64,000 nt of DNA from Saussurea involucrata (taxonomy: Eukaryota > Streptophyta > Magnoliopsida > Asterales > Asteraceae), in contig CM066317.1 in NCBI GenBank assembly GCA_033807775.1, forward strand, positions 9,755,870 to 9,819,869, written 5' to 3'. Of this stretch, positions 46,804-58,879 are shown one piece after another; position 1 is the stretch's first letter, and every line of letters begins with the position of its first letter. The position numbers were made by a program, and so were the translations under genes. Under the pieces are notes generated by a model. It was given only the letters and a program-made list of their open reading frames with translations, was not told the DNA's origin and made no database searches.

Positions 46804-48740
46804 CTACTGGAAAGTCAAGGTCATAACACATGAATACCGGAGTCCCACCCCGAGATACCCAACCGACCATTTAGACCGAGCAATTGACCCATGACTATCA
46901 CGGACAAAATTCGGAATTTCCCCCGAAACTCTCTCGCGTTTGGCATTTTCCTCCAAAACTGCCACCTCCTGAGCACTACCTATTGACTCGAGAAGAGGTG
47001 CAACCACTGTTAACCATTGGCACAAGCCCCACAGTGGCTCACCATCCAGATGTCGACTAAGTGCGTCCATAACAACATCCGCTTTACCGGGGTGGTAAAG
47101 TATCTCACCATCATAATCCTTGACCACGTCAAGCCACCTCCTCTGACGCATGTTGAGGTTTTGCCGGTCATCAAGTACTAGAGGCTTTTATGGTTAGTGT
47201 ATACACTTGACGCCATACAAATAGTGCCTCCAAATCTTGAGAGCAAACACCACCAAATCTTACATACCCTCCGGCAAAGTCAACATCGGAGCCTCGCATA
47301 ACGCATGCGTAGCTCCTCAAAGCCCTCTGCTGCTCTTCACCCCAACTAAAAGCCGCAAATTTCTTCGTCAATCGGGTCATCGGTAAAGCAATCTTGGAGA
47401 AATCCTGAATAGATCTCCGGAAGTACCCTGCTAACCCAAGAAAACGCCGTACTTCAGTGAGAGTCTTTGGCACTTCCCACCGCATCACAGTCGTAATCTT
47501 GGCCGGATCCACCATATAACCATTCTGGTTCACGACATGCCCTCGAAAGTGGACCTCTCGTAACCAGAACTCACACTTGGAGAGCTTAGCATACAGCTTC
47601 TCCCGCCTCAAAACTTCCAAAACTTCTCGCAAATGCATCTCATGCTCTTCCTTCGACTTCGATTACACAAGAATATCGTCGATAACCACGATCACCGATC
47701 GATCCCACATAGGACTACATACCCGGTTCATGAGGTCCATGAACGCTGCGGGTGCATTGGTGAGCCCGAGAGGCATCACCACAAACTTGTAAATGGCCAT
47801 AACGTGAACGAACGGCCGTCTACTCCGTATCCTCTCTCCTCACCCGCATCCGATGATACCCCGATCTCAAATCAACCTTAGAGAACCAAGAGGCTCCCTG
47901 AAGCTGATCGAACAAGTCATCGATCCCTGGGCGGAGGATAACGATTCTTTACCGTAAGCTTATTCAACTCACGGTAGTCTATACACATCCGTTGGGACCC
48001 GTCTTTCTTTTTCACAAACAGAATCGGGGCTCCCCACGGTGGACAACTCGGCTTGATGAACTCCTTTTCGGTAAGTTCCTGCAACGAGTGTACAACTCCT
48101 TCATTTCCGGTGGAGCCAGGCGATAAGGTGCCTTGGCCACCGGAGCAGCATCCGGAATCAACTCAATGCGGGACTCTACCTGTCGCTCGGGAGGTATCCC
48201 CGGTAACTCCTCGGGAAAATACGTCAGCAAACTCCCGTACAACTGGCACATCCTCCGCAGACTTCTTCTCTCCGTCGACGCGCGTGTCGATCACATACGC
48301 CAAAAATCCCTGACCACTGTGCTGCAAGTACCTCCGAGCCCTCGCAGCCGAACATATCGCTGAGGTCCGCCTAGGCAAGCCGCCCTGAACTAGCATTTCT
48401 CCCCCGCTTGGGGTTCGAACTCGTACTTGTTTGCGGCGACAAACAATCTCCGCATCATACGCATCCATCCAATCCATGCCCACAGTCACGCACAACTCCC
48501 GCATAGCGATCGAAATCAAATCAATCGGGAACCTCACACTAGAGATCTCCAAAGTGCACCCCCGGTACACGTCAGTAACCGTCAAGGTCCTGTCTTCAGC
48601 AACTGCAACCACAAGTGGACAGCCTAACCGTCCCACGACTCGGCCCCAAACACTCACTGACTATGTGAGACACGGAAGGATGAGTAGCCCCGCTATCAAT
48701 CGTCACCACAGCAAGCACCGAGTTAACCAAGAACGTACCT
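46804..48740 (-). pseudogene. Tekay-like pol remnant: protease, RT and RNase H
   Basis: Minus strand, right to left: aspartic protease motif DSGATH near 48700; the linker FPEELPGIPPERQVE at about 48220; RT start KKKDGSQRMCIDYRELNK near 48000; VVMPLGLTNAPAAFMDLMN near 47780; catalytic VIDDILV near 47690; FLGLAGYFRR at about 47420; RNase H tail ILYHPGKADVVMDALSRH at about 47090. Frames change repeatedly and stops are frequent, so no enzyme can be made. After the RNase H tail, integrase is missing and non-coding 3-prime sequence follows directly. Confidence 0.88.
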
Positions 48741-48799
48741 GTCACCACTTTATACGTAGCTTGTGCCTCCTCCACTCCCAGTTGACGAACTCTACCTCA

Positions 48800-49480
48800 G
48801 GCCGCCTCCATCACTACAGCAAGTGAAGCATACTGCGCGGTACTCACGAACTCCCTGATCTTGGTACGTAACATATCCTTGTACCGTGTCCTCTTCATGT
48901 CCTCAAAAGCAGCATGCTAAGGATAGAATAATGTCATTTCCGTAAACTTTCGGTTCACCTCCTTTATGGCCTCCGCAGTCTGACAGAGCTCCAAGAACTC
49001 TTTGGCACTCCTCTCCATCTCCACTAGAGGCACATGCCCTACACGAAACATATGACGAACTCCTCCCAGGTCAAGTAGTGCGCTCGTTAAGCGTCAAAGC
49101 AGTAGCACACCAGTCTTTCGCTCCGTCTCGTAACAGATTCACCGCGAAGCGAACCTTCTAGTTCGCAGGACAACCACCGGTAAGGAATATGCACTCCATA
49201 ACCGATCCCGACTCTCTTGTTCGGGGCTGCCCACCCGCAGGGGGTGGAATCGCCGCGATGCGCTCCTCCATCGACACTATTACCTCATCACGAATGGCGG
49301 TAATAATCTCGGGGATCGCCCCCTCAAAATATGTGTCACCTTGACCGCAAACATCTCACGAATCTGATCAGCAATAATTCCAGCATCAGCATCTGGATCA
49401 GCATTGTTGTTCCTCCTTAACGAGCTACTAGCACACATTAAAACCTGCTAACTACGATCACACTCAACTCTTCGGATTCT
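48800..49480 (-). pseudogene. Tekay-like gag remnant
   Basis: At 49160-49080 the minus strand reads KVRFAVNLLRDGAKDW, the core of the gag domain. Further on come CNPI-like fragments in shifting frames corresponding to MERSAKEFLELCQTAEAIKEV (about 49020-48960) and RYKDMLRTKIREFVS (about 48890-48850). It is frame-shifted and not translatable. Confidence 0.7.
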
Positions 49481-50566
49481 TCGTGACTTTCCCCGACTCG
49501 AGCACGGATCCTGTGCTTCAGATAGTAGGAGCTCTGCTACTACCCTTCACACATATCCTTCCTCGTTTCGAGTCCTGTCCCGGGACGTCCAAGTAGTTGC
49601 TTACCACAAACAAACACATATGCCCATTCCGGCATATGCAAACACTTTTCCTAGCTCCCTAGAAAAGTCGTAATACCCCACCACCCTTGCTAGAACGGAA
49701 CCCCCACTAGCCCTGACGAGTCGCCTCGTAAACGCAAAGTCGTATACAGTGAAACCAGATAGACATTCGAATATAAGATTCTATCCTACAACGGTTGGAC
49801 TCAAACAAGAGCTGCGCAATAGAACTAAATCCCACATTCTAAGGCTATTCAGTTCCTACTGCATACAACCGAAGGTGCATTCACATAACAACCTATCAAG
49901 GCTAGCATGAGTTCCTAATAGCAAGTAACAAGTATACAGTACCACAAAATCCACGTAAGCAATCTAGCATACATACTCCTATGTTCTAGAAAGCAATCTA
50001 GCATACGTACTCATATGTAAACGCTATTCCCAGCTCACTAGGAATTTCATCTCATCCCACTACTCTTGCTACAATGGAATCCCTGTTAGCCATAACGAGT
50101 TGCCTCGCGAATACCCAGTCGCACGCAGCGTGAATCAGATAGACATTCGAATACAAGATTCTATCCTAGAACTGTTGGACTCAAACAAGAGCTGCGCAAT
50201 AGAACTAAATCAAATATTCTAAGGCTATATGATTCTTACTGCATGCAACCTATAGGGCCTTCACTTGACAACCTACTGTAACTAGCATTGATTCCTACTA
50301 GCAAGCAGTCATCGTACAATACAGTGTAAACAACCTAGGCAATCTAGCATGCATACCCTATGCCTAGAAAGCAATAAATACACTAAGTGTTGTACCTTCC
50401 CAATTGGCGTCGGCTGACTGTACACACTGCGCCCACGATCACCGTTTCCCAAACGGGCTTTCTCCGTTCATTTATTTTCAAAGATTTTAATAAGAGAGTT
50501 TAAAAAACTTCATAGCCGCAACTTGAGACCAAACACACCGCGATGTGTTTGATTCACTCAAGCTGT
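49481..50566 (-). other. 5-prime untranslated interior of the Tekay-like element
   Basis: No gene. It contains a diverged tandem duplication: blocks around 49.74-49.98 kb and 50.09-50.34 kb share AGATAGACATTCGAATA, ATTCTATCCTA and TTGGACTCAAACAAGAGCTG. Part resembles the start of the filler fragment at 25.5 kb. Confidence 0.65.
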
Positions 50567-50578
50567 GCTCTGATACCA
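50567..50578 (-). other. Primer binding site (tRNA-Met type) of the Tekay-like element
   Basis: Minus-strand TGGTATCAGAGC, 3 bp from the LTR end. Confidence 0.88.
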
Positions 50579-50581
50579 AGT

Positions 50582-52450
50582 TGTAACGTCCCAAAAATTA
50601 CAAGGAATTTAAAATTTTAAAACTTGCATTTAATTATAAAACAATCACAATTTAATAATTCGTAACTCAAATGAAGTTAACGTCGTTAACTCAAATAGTC
50701 AATAAAGTTTATGCAGCGGAAATTTCATAAAATAAAATCCAAAGGTTTGAAAGTGAAACTTTAACAATTCTCTACACTCCGCGCCTAGTGTGTGTACCGT
50801 CAAGCCCGACTGCCGCTCGCACCTGAAATCACAACATATTGGGAAAAGGTAAGCTAAACACTTAGTGAGTCCTACCACACACGTAGGTAGCAACCCCACG
50901 TATATCGCCCCTACTCGCAAGTAGGCAACATCACCACCACCACGAATATAAAACCACATAATGATTAATGCATCAAAACGAACCTCGGTCCCACCGAGTA
51001 CACCAAAAATATATCGACACAAGCTCAGTCCCACCGAGCCCTCGGTCCCACCGAGTAAAGACATTGATACCAGCTCAGTCCCACCGAGCCCTCGGTCCCA
51101 CCGAGCCCCTCAGTCCCACCGAGGTGTACACAAAATACACACCATTCACATAATAATTCAACAACCACAACTATTGATCACATCCCAACTAGTTCACGTA
51201 AACACGTAATAACACATAACACAAAATAACGTTACACGTGAAATTCCTAACTACGCGGTGAGAGAGCTCACCTCGTAAGCGCGCCTAGCTCACGAACACC
51301 AGTTCAAGCTCCACCAAACCGGGATCATTTCCCAATACCTAAACAAATGTTAAAACGCATTAACACGAGGTCCGAACCCTAAAACATGACGCACGAACAA
51401 CTGTCGCTAAAACTACTTTTCTGTCTAACCAAACAGGTCTGTTCGGGACCTGTTCCGACCTCCCCAAACACAGAAAATCCTCAATCACATTACATCACCA
51501 GAAAGTGCTCTGAGTTAGGGTTCCAAGGATATATTATACTCCTCCTAACGATTTTTCTACAGTTTAATACGGATTTTACAAAAACGGTTCGCAGAACAGC
51601 GAAAACAGAACCTTTCAGTACGAAACGACGATTTGGCCTAAGCTACGTTCCGAACTGGTTTTTGCACAAAACATAGAAAAGTTACTAGACTCAACATGGG
51701 AACTTTTGGCACCGATTTCACCCCAATCCGTGCTACGAGTAAAAAGTTACGGCTTACGCAATACAGTGGCAGATTACTAACTTCCCATGAAATCATAAGA
51801 TGGTTTTGCAAAACGACTAGGCGGTTTCGGGCCAAGACCACAGCGGTCTTAGGGTTCCACCAGGTGGTTTTTAGGGTTTAGGCCGCGGCCCCACCCACTC
51901 ACACACACCACCACAGCCGTCCACCCACGGCCACCGCAGCGGCGGCGTGCGGCGGTGGTGGCTTCGCCGGAAAATGAAAAGAAAAAGGAAAAGGAACGAG
52001 GGTTTACCTTATGGCGAAGCGGCGGCGTTTTCTACACTCCTCCGGCGGTAGTGGCAGCGGCGAAGGGTGGTTGCCGTCGTGCTCTCCCTCCCTCTCCTCT
52101 CGCCGGCGACCTCTCTCTCTTTCCCTCTCGATTTCTTTCTCTCTAGCTTTCTTCTTGGCCGAACACACAACAAGGGGGAGGGGGATGACTAAAGGGTTCT
52201 TGGGGAGTTACTAGCATGAAACCGAAGGGGGAAGAGGAAGGGAGGGTCTCTTGGCTGATCTCTTGCCAAACTTTGGTGAAATGCCCCAATTAGCCCCTCA
52301 ACTTTCCTTTTCTTGCAAAAACCCAAAAAGGTTGACTCATTTAACTTTTTGGTCCGATTCGACTAACCCCGCTAATGGAAACCACATTAAATCCAACTTA
52401 AAAGAAACGAATTAATAAAAGAAATTACATACCGGGGTACGGGCTTTACA
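50582..52450 (-). repeat. 5-prime LTR of the minus-strand Tekay-like element
   Basis: 1869 bp, almost identical to 44120-46053 apart from fewer hairpin-array units (array about 50983-51123). Short open frames inside are shared with the other LTR and are not genes. Confidence 0.92.
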
Positions 52451-52455
52451 ATCCC

Positions 52456-53445
52456 AAACTTGTTGCCCATGATTGAATCTCTTCATCCGGAACACCAACT
52501 CCGAAAATCCTACTTTTGCTCATGTTCATCTTTAATCCCGACACCGCATAGAAAAATTTCAACACTTTCATAAGATTATTTATGTTCGTCACCTCCCATT
52601 CACCAATAAAGATCACGTCATCCGCGTACTGAAGATGGGAAATTTCTATTGCATCTTTGCCCACTCTAATACCTTTAAACAAACCTTTTCCAACGGCTTC
52701 CTCCATCATAGAGTGTAAACTTTCGGCCACCACCAAGAAGAGGAAAGGGGCTAAGGGATCCCCTTGTCTTAAACCTCTCTCCATTGGGAATTCACTTGTA
52801 GGCGATCCATTTACGAGCACAGAGATCCTTGAGGATTTTAAGCACGCCTCTATCCATTTTCTCCACTTTATCCCGAATCCCATACTTTCCAACCCGTCCA
52901 AAAGGAACGGCCATTCCACCGTATCGTATGCCTTTTCAAAGTCCACTTTAAAAATCAACCCCTTCTTCTTTGTTCGTTTCAAGTAGTCCACCGTCTCATT
53001 AGCTATAAGGACCCCGTCAAGAATGGATCTTCCTCTTATGAACGCGCTTTGTTCCTTGCTTATTAGCTTCCCCATTACCGACTTCAATCTTTCGGCCAAG
53101 ACTTTCGATACCACTTTGTAAAGGATCCCAATGAGACTTATTGGCCTAAAATCATTTAGTCCAATCGAGTTGGGATTTTTAGGAATCAAAGTCAAGAATG
53201 ATGAGTTGCACCCGTCGCTTATGTCTTCCTTGTCCCAAAACCACTCTAGCACCGCCAATAAATCATCCTTTATTATTCCCCAAAACTTTTTTATAAAACC
53301 AATCGTGAATCCATCCGGACCCGGCGACCCAAAGTTCCTCCTCCGACACTCTTCTTTCAAGCATCTTTGCCTCCTCCGCCGTAAGCTTCTTCATTCGATT
53401 CATTCTTAACTTCGGTAACCGCCCCCTTTGTTTCGCATACTTCTT
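52456..53445 (-). pseudogene. LINE ORF2: reverse transcriptase palm
   Basis: The longest surviving LINE frame (53360-52446). In order: GSPGPDGFTIGFIKKFW, LIPKNPNSIGLNDFRPISLI, QSAFIRGRSILDGVLIANE, KVDFEKAYDTVEW, ERGLRQGDPLAPFLFLVVAE and the catalytic YADD box at about 52620. It ends where the Tekay-like element interrupts the codon series; the LINE resumes at 44114. Confidence 0.92.
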
Positions 53446-54608
53446 TTAAAAAAAATCACCCACGTAATCCTTTATAACTCCCGATTCTTCCGTCCACACC
53501 GAGTCAATGGTTAGACCTCGGATGACGTTCTTTCTTTCCCGACTCTTGGTTGCCATGTGAAAAAATTTAGAATTCTCATCCCCGTCTTTGATCCACTTAA
53601 TTTTCGCTTTTTGCTTAGCCATTGCCAAGCTTTTTTCCTCCAACACGAGCCACCTCTTTCTTGCTTCAATCCATCTTTCTCTTTCGTCATCCTCTAATTG
53701 ACTTGCATCTTTTGTTATTTCCCAATTCTTCACCTCTTCTTTTATGTTTGCCAAATCTTTGTCAACCTCTCCCCACTTAGTTTTACGCCATGTCTTCAAT
53801 TCATTTTTTATATTTTTTAGTTTATCCCGGAACCTACAATCCAGCCGTGTGGATGTAAAGTCTTCTAAGCTCTCCTCTGTTATCCAAACATCAAAGAATT
53901 TGAAGGGTGGTGGTCTAAAATCGGACCATTTATCACTTAGCATGATCGGAGTGTGGTCCGACCATTTCCTCTCCAAAGTCTTTGCTCCTAAGTTTTTCCA
54001 AATCCCATCGAACGCATTAGTCACCAAGAATCTATCGAGTTTACTAAATTTCTTCCCATCGTCACTTATTCTTGTGAACTTGCTCCCCCCCTAACTGAAT
54101 ATCCTCTAGCCCGTTTCTACGAATGAAGTCATTGAATTCATCCGTACCCTTAGTGCACGTAACCGAATCCAACCTTTCATGTGTTCTCCTTACTTCATTA
54201 AAGTCACCAAATAGCACCCATTTGACCTCTTCCTTACTACACAGTTGGTCCAATTTCATCCATATCTCCGCCCTCTCTTTCTGTTCACGTGGACCATATA
54301 CGTTGACGAAGCCCACAAGTCCCTAATCTTTTCCCATTTTCCAACCGTTGCCACAAAGCTATCCTCTTTTACAACATATTCACACTGGAATGTATTTTTG
54401 TTCCAAATTATTAACAATCCCCCCGACCTCCCCGACGCTTCGACTTGAACAAAATCCCAATCGATTGTTCCCCACACATTTGATACAAACTGATCTGGAA
54501 TTTTTCGAAGTTTAGTTTCCTGGGATTTTCTTTTTTGCAAATTTCTTTCAACCACTTTTTTTTATTTATCGACCCTAACCCTCTCACATTAATGGATACT
54601 ATCTTCAT
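53446..54608 (-). pseudogene. LINE ORF2: apurinic endonuclease domain and linker
   Basis: Starts MKIVSINVRGLG (54608), the N-terminus of plant LINE endonucleases. Then, in other frames: SGGLLIIWNK, VNVYGPREQKERAEIW, WVLFGDFNEVRR (catalytic Asp-Asn), WSDHTPIML (catalytic His), and a lysine-rich linker with KWGEVDKDLANIK. At least four frame changes occur between 54608 and 53360. Confidence 0.88.
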
Positions 54609-54639
54609 TTAAGAAAAAAATGAGCGAACACTTACCGGC

Positions 54640-56646
54640 ATCTCCTGTTCAATTACCGCACTCTCCCTGCTCCGTTTTATCTACTGCTTCTCTTCCCCAA
54701 TTAATTCCAATCGCATTTCCAAACTCCTCCAATCCTTCCGTTATATTCGTACCTTTCAGTTCACTCGAGATTGCGATCTGATTCGACTCTGATCCACCCC
54801 CCACCATACTTTTCGTGCGACTTGATATGTTACTCTCGCCTGATCTGGATGGTTTTCTCTGTCTGTTTCGCGCCATTTGCTTTAGATAGTGAAAACTTAC
54901 TCTTCCTCGGCCAAACACGCGCTTATCTGATTTACAGTTTTTTGCACCTTGATTTATCTTTTTTTGCTACTGCTCTCGATCTCCCCTCGTCTGATTGCGC
55001 CTCTTTTCCTGAGTTAATCACGTGTCTTTGTTTGGGCTGTGAGTTAGTTCCAGAATTATGGGCCAAAACTTTATTATTTTTTTTCTCCCAGATCCTTAGT
55101 AGCATCCAACCCATAACCAACTAAGAAATTTGGCCCACATCCAACTTCCAGGTCCTTGTCTAAATGAGGTCCATCGTTGAATGGCCCATTGTCAAAGTTA
55201 AACGTGCCAAACCCTTGTGATGTGTTAGCCGCCATGTCGTCATCTCTCCTCTTGGAACCTGTGTCTCCTCCTTCGGGAATTGGCGACATGTTTCTGTCTC
55301 CCATGTTATCCGACTCTTCGACTCCTTTCCTGACCCCTCCTGTTCCGATCGATTTCCGGCGCCGGTGACCGGAGACGCCACTTTTCTGCAGTTTTCCATC
55401 ACTTCTTCGAAGTTCTCTTTCTCCCCCATTTCTTTTTCGTTCTCTCTCCCATCGAATATACTCTCTTCTACCATCCATTCCTCTCCGCTCTCCTCCTCCC
55501 CTTCCGACCATTCTGACGGAATTGAAGACTCTCCTCCATCTTCGTCACCTTTCCTCACAGTGTTTCTTATGTCATCTCCTACTTGAAACTCAAGGAATGT
55601 GTTGTCTTCCTCTTCTATCTTTATTACATAGAATAAATTCCCTACCTTAATGCTTTTTATTTCATGGATTCTTGCAACCAAATTCGAGCTGATCAAAACT
55701 TTTCCCCACATAAGAGTCGAATTCTCCTTCATTTGGCAGTTTCTCATACACAATACCTTACCCCATTTGCTAGCAAATTCCTTAAACACCTCGTCCCTCT
55801 AGGCATGCAGCGGGACTCCTTCAATTCTAAGCCAGATCAGTCTATCCGAGGGTCTAAACCCAGTTGTCCACTTTCGCAAGTTTTTTACCCAGTGATGGAT
55901 ACAATGCTCTTTGTTATTTATCACATTCTCCATCTCCTCTACCGACCCAAATTTAATCAGGATGTTTCTTCCCCCTAATAATTTGATTTCACCTCCTTCT
56001 ATCATCGACGCTTTGAAGAGTGCCTGTATCGATTCAATATTTTCCAAAGCCACTACGTTCCCGACTGCACAATGTTGGAGAAATTCTAATTCTGAGTTTT
56101 CAGCTTCCCAACACCCGATCACCTGCTGGTCACACTCCTTTTTCATGCGTCTTCCTTTGCGCCACTTTTGACCACTTTCGCGAAAGAGGGAGCCATATTT
56201 GGGCTCTTCTTTCGAGTGATACATGATTTAAATGGTATCTGTTTCCTTATTGTGTATCGTCTTTCTCCATAATCCTTCCTTTCATCTTTATTTGCAAGGT
56301 ACACTCGTAGTCTGTACAATCCTATCCAAATGTCTCGCAATCTTTTCTCTAAGGTGAGTTCATTTTGTACCGCTTTGAAACGAACAAATCCAAACTTTTT
56401 CCCATTTTTCAATCTTTTGTTTGCCATGTATATGTCTGAGACTGCTCCATACAACTTGAATGTCCGCCACAGGTAAGGTACTTCCCAATTCTCCGGAAAA
56501 TTGTAAAACAAAAACGATGTTTTGTTTGGGTTCCGACGTCCAAGGTATCTAAGGTTCGGCTGTGTTCCATTATCCCTAGTCCTGAATCGAGACCCCGGTT
56601 CTCTCCTCTTCCACTCGCCCTTACTCTCTCTCCCCCAATCCCTCAC
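54640..56646 (-). pseudogene. LINE ORF1 with N-terminal RRM
   Basis: The N-terminal part has an RNA-recognition motif: FLFYNFPENWEVPYLWRTF (RNP2 region) and KKFGFVRFKAV (RNP1). A DUF4283-like segment with LIWLRIEGVPLHA ends in a TAG at 55799-55801; the frame continues as VFKEFASKWGKVL. The C-terminal part is acidic and low-complexity (EWSEGEEESGEEW). Frames change near 56.2 and 55.5 kb. ORF1 proteins of L1 elements bind the element RNA. The exact start is uncertain: the frame opens in a GA-rich 5-prime end. Confidence 0.75.
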
Positions 56647-56730
56647 TCTCTCCCTCGCCGACAGTTTCTCTCTCGCTCCCTCTCTCTCTCATTCTCTAAA
56701 AAAAAGTTTTCCAAGACCGTTAAACTAATT

Positions 56731-57268
56731 GAGTTACCTAAAGGCTGAAGATTGAAAAGGAGTTAGGAGTGGAGGACCGAAGGGGTTGTTATTGTGTAGT
56801 GTGCGTTGTGGGTCACTGTGGACCGGTGGGGTGCGCGTATGCAGGGGCCGGTGTGCATTGGTGGGATGAGGGGATGCCCGGATGAGTGATGATCGCCGGT
56901 GGATGAGGAGACAAAGTCGCCAACAACCCTAAGTCGCCGAGAACCTTAACTCCCTAAGTTAGTCAAATGTCGTCGATTGCCTTACAAATTGCAAAATAAG
57001 TGTTAGGTTTAAGGTTTTAGTCTAAAAGAAAAAATATAAACAAACATTTAAAAAATTAAATTTGGATATTCGGGTCAGAACGGATGAGAAATGTGTAAAC
57101 CCAAACCAAACCGTTATACTCCACATATATTCGGGGTTCGGAGTTTGAATGTGAACAAGTTTTGGTTTTGCACTCATTTTTCGGTTGAGGTTTCTCGGGT
57201 TTTGGTCACCCCTTTTTAAAATACTAACGAAGAATGTTATTTAGGACCAAAGTTGTAGTTTACTCTAA
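56731..57268. other. Intergenic, no gene seen
   Basis: GT-rich then AT-rich single-copy-like sequence. No coding region or known repeat was recognised. Confidence 0.5.
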
Positions 57269-57507
57269 GGGGGTGTTTGGGATTGCTTATTTAAAACAAC
57301 TTATGCTTATTTTTAAAAATGCTTATTAACTTATGTAATGATAAAAAGAAGTTGGGGGTAAATATGTAATTTAAACAAATAAGTTATAAGCACTTTCAAA
57401 TAAATTAAAATGGAATAACTTATCAAAAACTCAAAATAGCTTATTTACGATGAGGAAAAACAATAAGCAAATAAGTCAAAAAAAATAAGCAATCCCAAAC
57501 ACCCCCC
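57269..57507. mobile_element. Tourist/Harbinger-like MITE
   Basis: 239 bp with terminal inverted repeats GGGGGTGTTTGGGATTGCTT and its complement, flanked by TAA on both sides (57266-57268 and 57508-57510). A TWA duplication is typical of the PIF/Harbinger group. No coding capacity. Confidence 0.8.
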
Positions 57508-57514
57508 TAATAAA

Positions 57515-58879
57515 TAGGGAATTTAATTAAAATATCCAAAGTTTGACTTTGACTTACCAAAATACCCATTTCTCTCCTAAATTTGCCAAAATACCCATTT
57601 TTCCCGCGATTTGTCCCGCGATCGCGGGATAGGATGTTTTTTTAAAAATTGCATCCCGCGACCACCCCCGCTACAACCCGGGACACACAATAAATTGTGA
57701 ATTGAATTTGATATTTACACTTTCAACCCCTATACTTATTTACTTACTTTACTTTATACCTTTTACTTTCATAATTTTAATTTTACATTTAACACATATA
57801 ATCGTTTATTAACTAAAATACGTTAAAAAATATGTTTTAATTTTAACAAGTTACACCATTATAATCGTCTCTTCGATACGTTCGAAATGAGCCTAATAAT
57901 GAATATTTTTGATTTATTTATTTTAATATATATCATATATACTACATAAAAATATTTTTTATATTTAAAATTCATATTTTTATAGTTAATTATTTAATTT
58001 ATGGTAATCTTATAGTTAAAATACGTTTTATTTATTTTATTATCGATGGTCCAAGTGTAAGTATTAAAAATTGGCGGAGGCGTTGTGATGGACATACATC
58101 GATTCTTTTGTGCATACTCTGTAACTGCAAATACTTCAGCTCCAAACACACATGAATCATCATTCGCCAAATACCCATTTTCACAATTCTTAAATGAGTC
58201 CAGTGATACCAACTTGTCAAAACCCCATTTCATATTCTTCTCGTGAAACCTTGTCCTATTGCCATTCACGATATCTATAAACACATACAAATAATAATAA
58301 TTTAAAACGATTTAATGAATTAGTTAATATATGATTATTATGTTAATGCGATAGGAGTGTAAAACAAAATTGAAAAAAATAAGAGATGTAACATAAATTA
58401 AATAATTAACTATAAGGGTATGAATTGTAAATATTAAAAATATTTTTATGTAGTATATATGATATATATTAAAATATATAAAACAAAAAATATTCAATAT
58501 TGGGCTCATTTCGAACGTATCGAAGAGACGATTATAATGATGTAACTTGTTAAAATTAAAATGTATTTTTTAACGTATTTTAGTTAATAAACGATTATAT
58601 GTGTTAAATGTAAAATTAAAATTATGAAAGTAAAAGTTATAAAGTAAAGTAAGTAAATAAGTATAGGGGTTGAAAGTGTAAATATCAAATTAAAATCACA
58701 ATTTTGTGTGTGTAGTGGGACTATTCGCGGGACATAGGTTCGATCGCGGGAGAAATTTTTTCAAAAGTGATCCTTGTCGCAAATCGTGGGAAAAAATGGG
58801 TATTTTGACAAATTTAGGATAAAAATGAATATTTTGGTAAGTAAAAGTCAAACTTTAGTTATTTTAATTAAATTCCCTA
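57515..58879. mobile_element. Foldback element with ~500-bp arms carrying a captured gene fragment
   Basis: Arms about 57517-58008 and 58382-58877 are inverted repeats over nearly their full length (for example TATAGTTAATTATTTAATTTATG and its complement at the inner edge). A TA flank at both ends suggests a TA target duplication. The outer part matches the foldback element at 37957-40367 (GGGAATTTAATTAAAATA, AAAATACCCA, CGATCGCGGGA). The 370-bp centre holds a MATH-domain fragment. No transposase. Confidence 0.8.
58035..58275 (-). pseudogene. Captured MATH/TRAF-like gene fragment
   Basis: The minus frame reads RFHEKNMKWGFDKLVSLDSF, then NCENGYLANDDSCVFGAEVF, RCMSI, YTWTIDN. This spans the end of one MATH domain and the start of the next, the arrangement of plant tandem-MATH (TRAF-like) proteins. 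Upstream of the first residues the minus strand shows TTTATAG, a plausible intron acceptor, so the source was probably genomic DNA. The fragment ends where the foldback arm begins. It cannot encode a working protein alone, but its antisense or hairpin transcript could meet the parent gene. Confidence 0.75.

Larger units (their letters stand above)
44120..52450 (-). mobile_element. Tekay-like Ty3/gypsy retrotransposon inserted in the LINE RT
   Basis: LTRs at 44120-46053 and 50582-52450, with a 5-bp duplication ATCCC at 44115-44119 and 52451-52455. The tRNA-Met primer site is next to the right LTR, and a purine tract (minus GTGGGGGAGAG) is next to the left LTR. The 4.5-kb interior carries eroded gag, protease, RT and RNase H but no recognisable integrase or chromodomain. 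It is the same family as the LTRs at 23415 and 38102. Confidence 0.93.
40582..56717 (-). mobile_element. Full-length but decayed L1-type LINE, split by two later insertions
   Basis: The 3-prime A-tail shows as a T-run at 40582-40590. Flanks carry a 13-bp near-perfect duplication, CGTTAAACAAATT (40571-40583) and CGTTAAACTAATT (56718-56730). After subtracting the two inserts with their 5-bp duplications, about 6.1 kb remains, the size of a complete plant L1. Order on the minus strand: ORF1 with RRM, endonuclease, reverse transcriptase, zinc-binding RT C-terminus, 3-prime end. Frameshifts and stops in both ORFs show it is dead. Confidence 0.85.
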
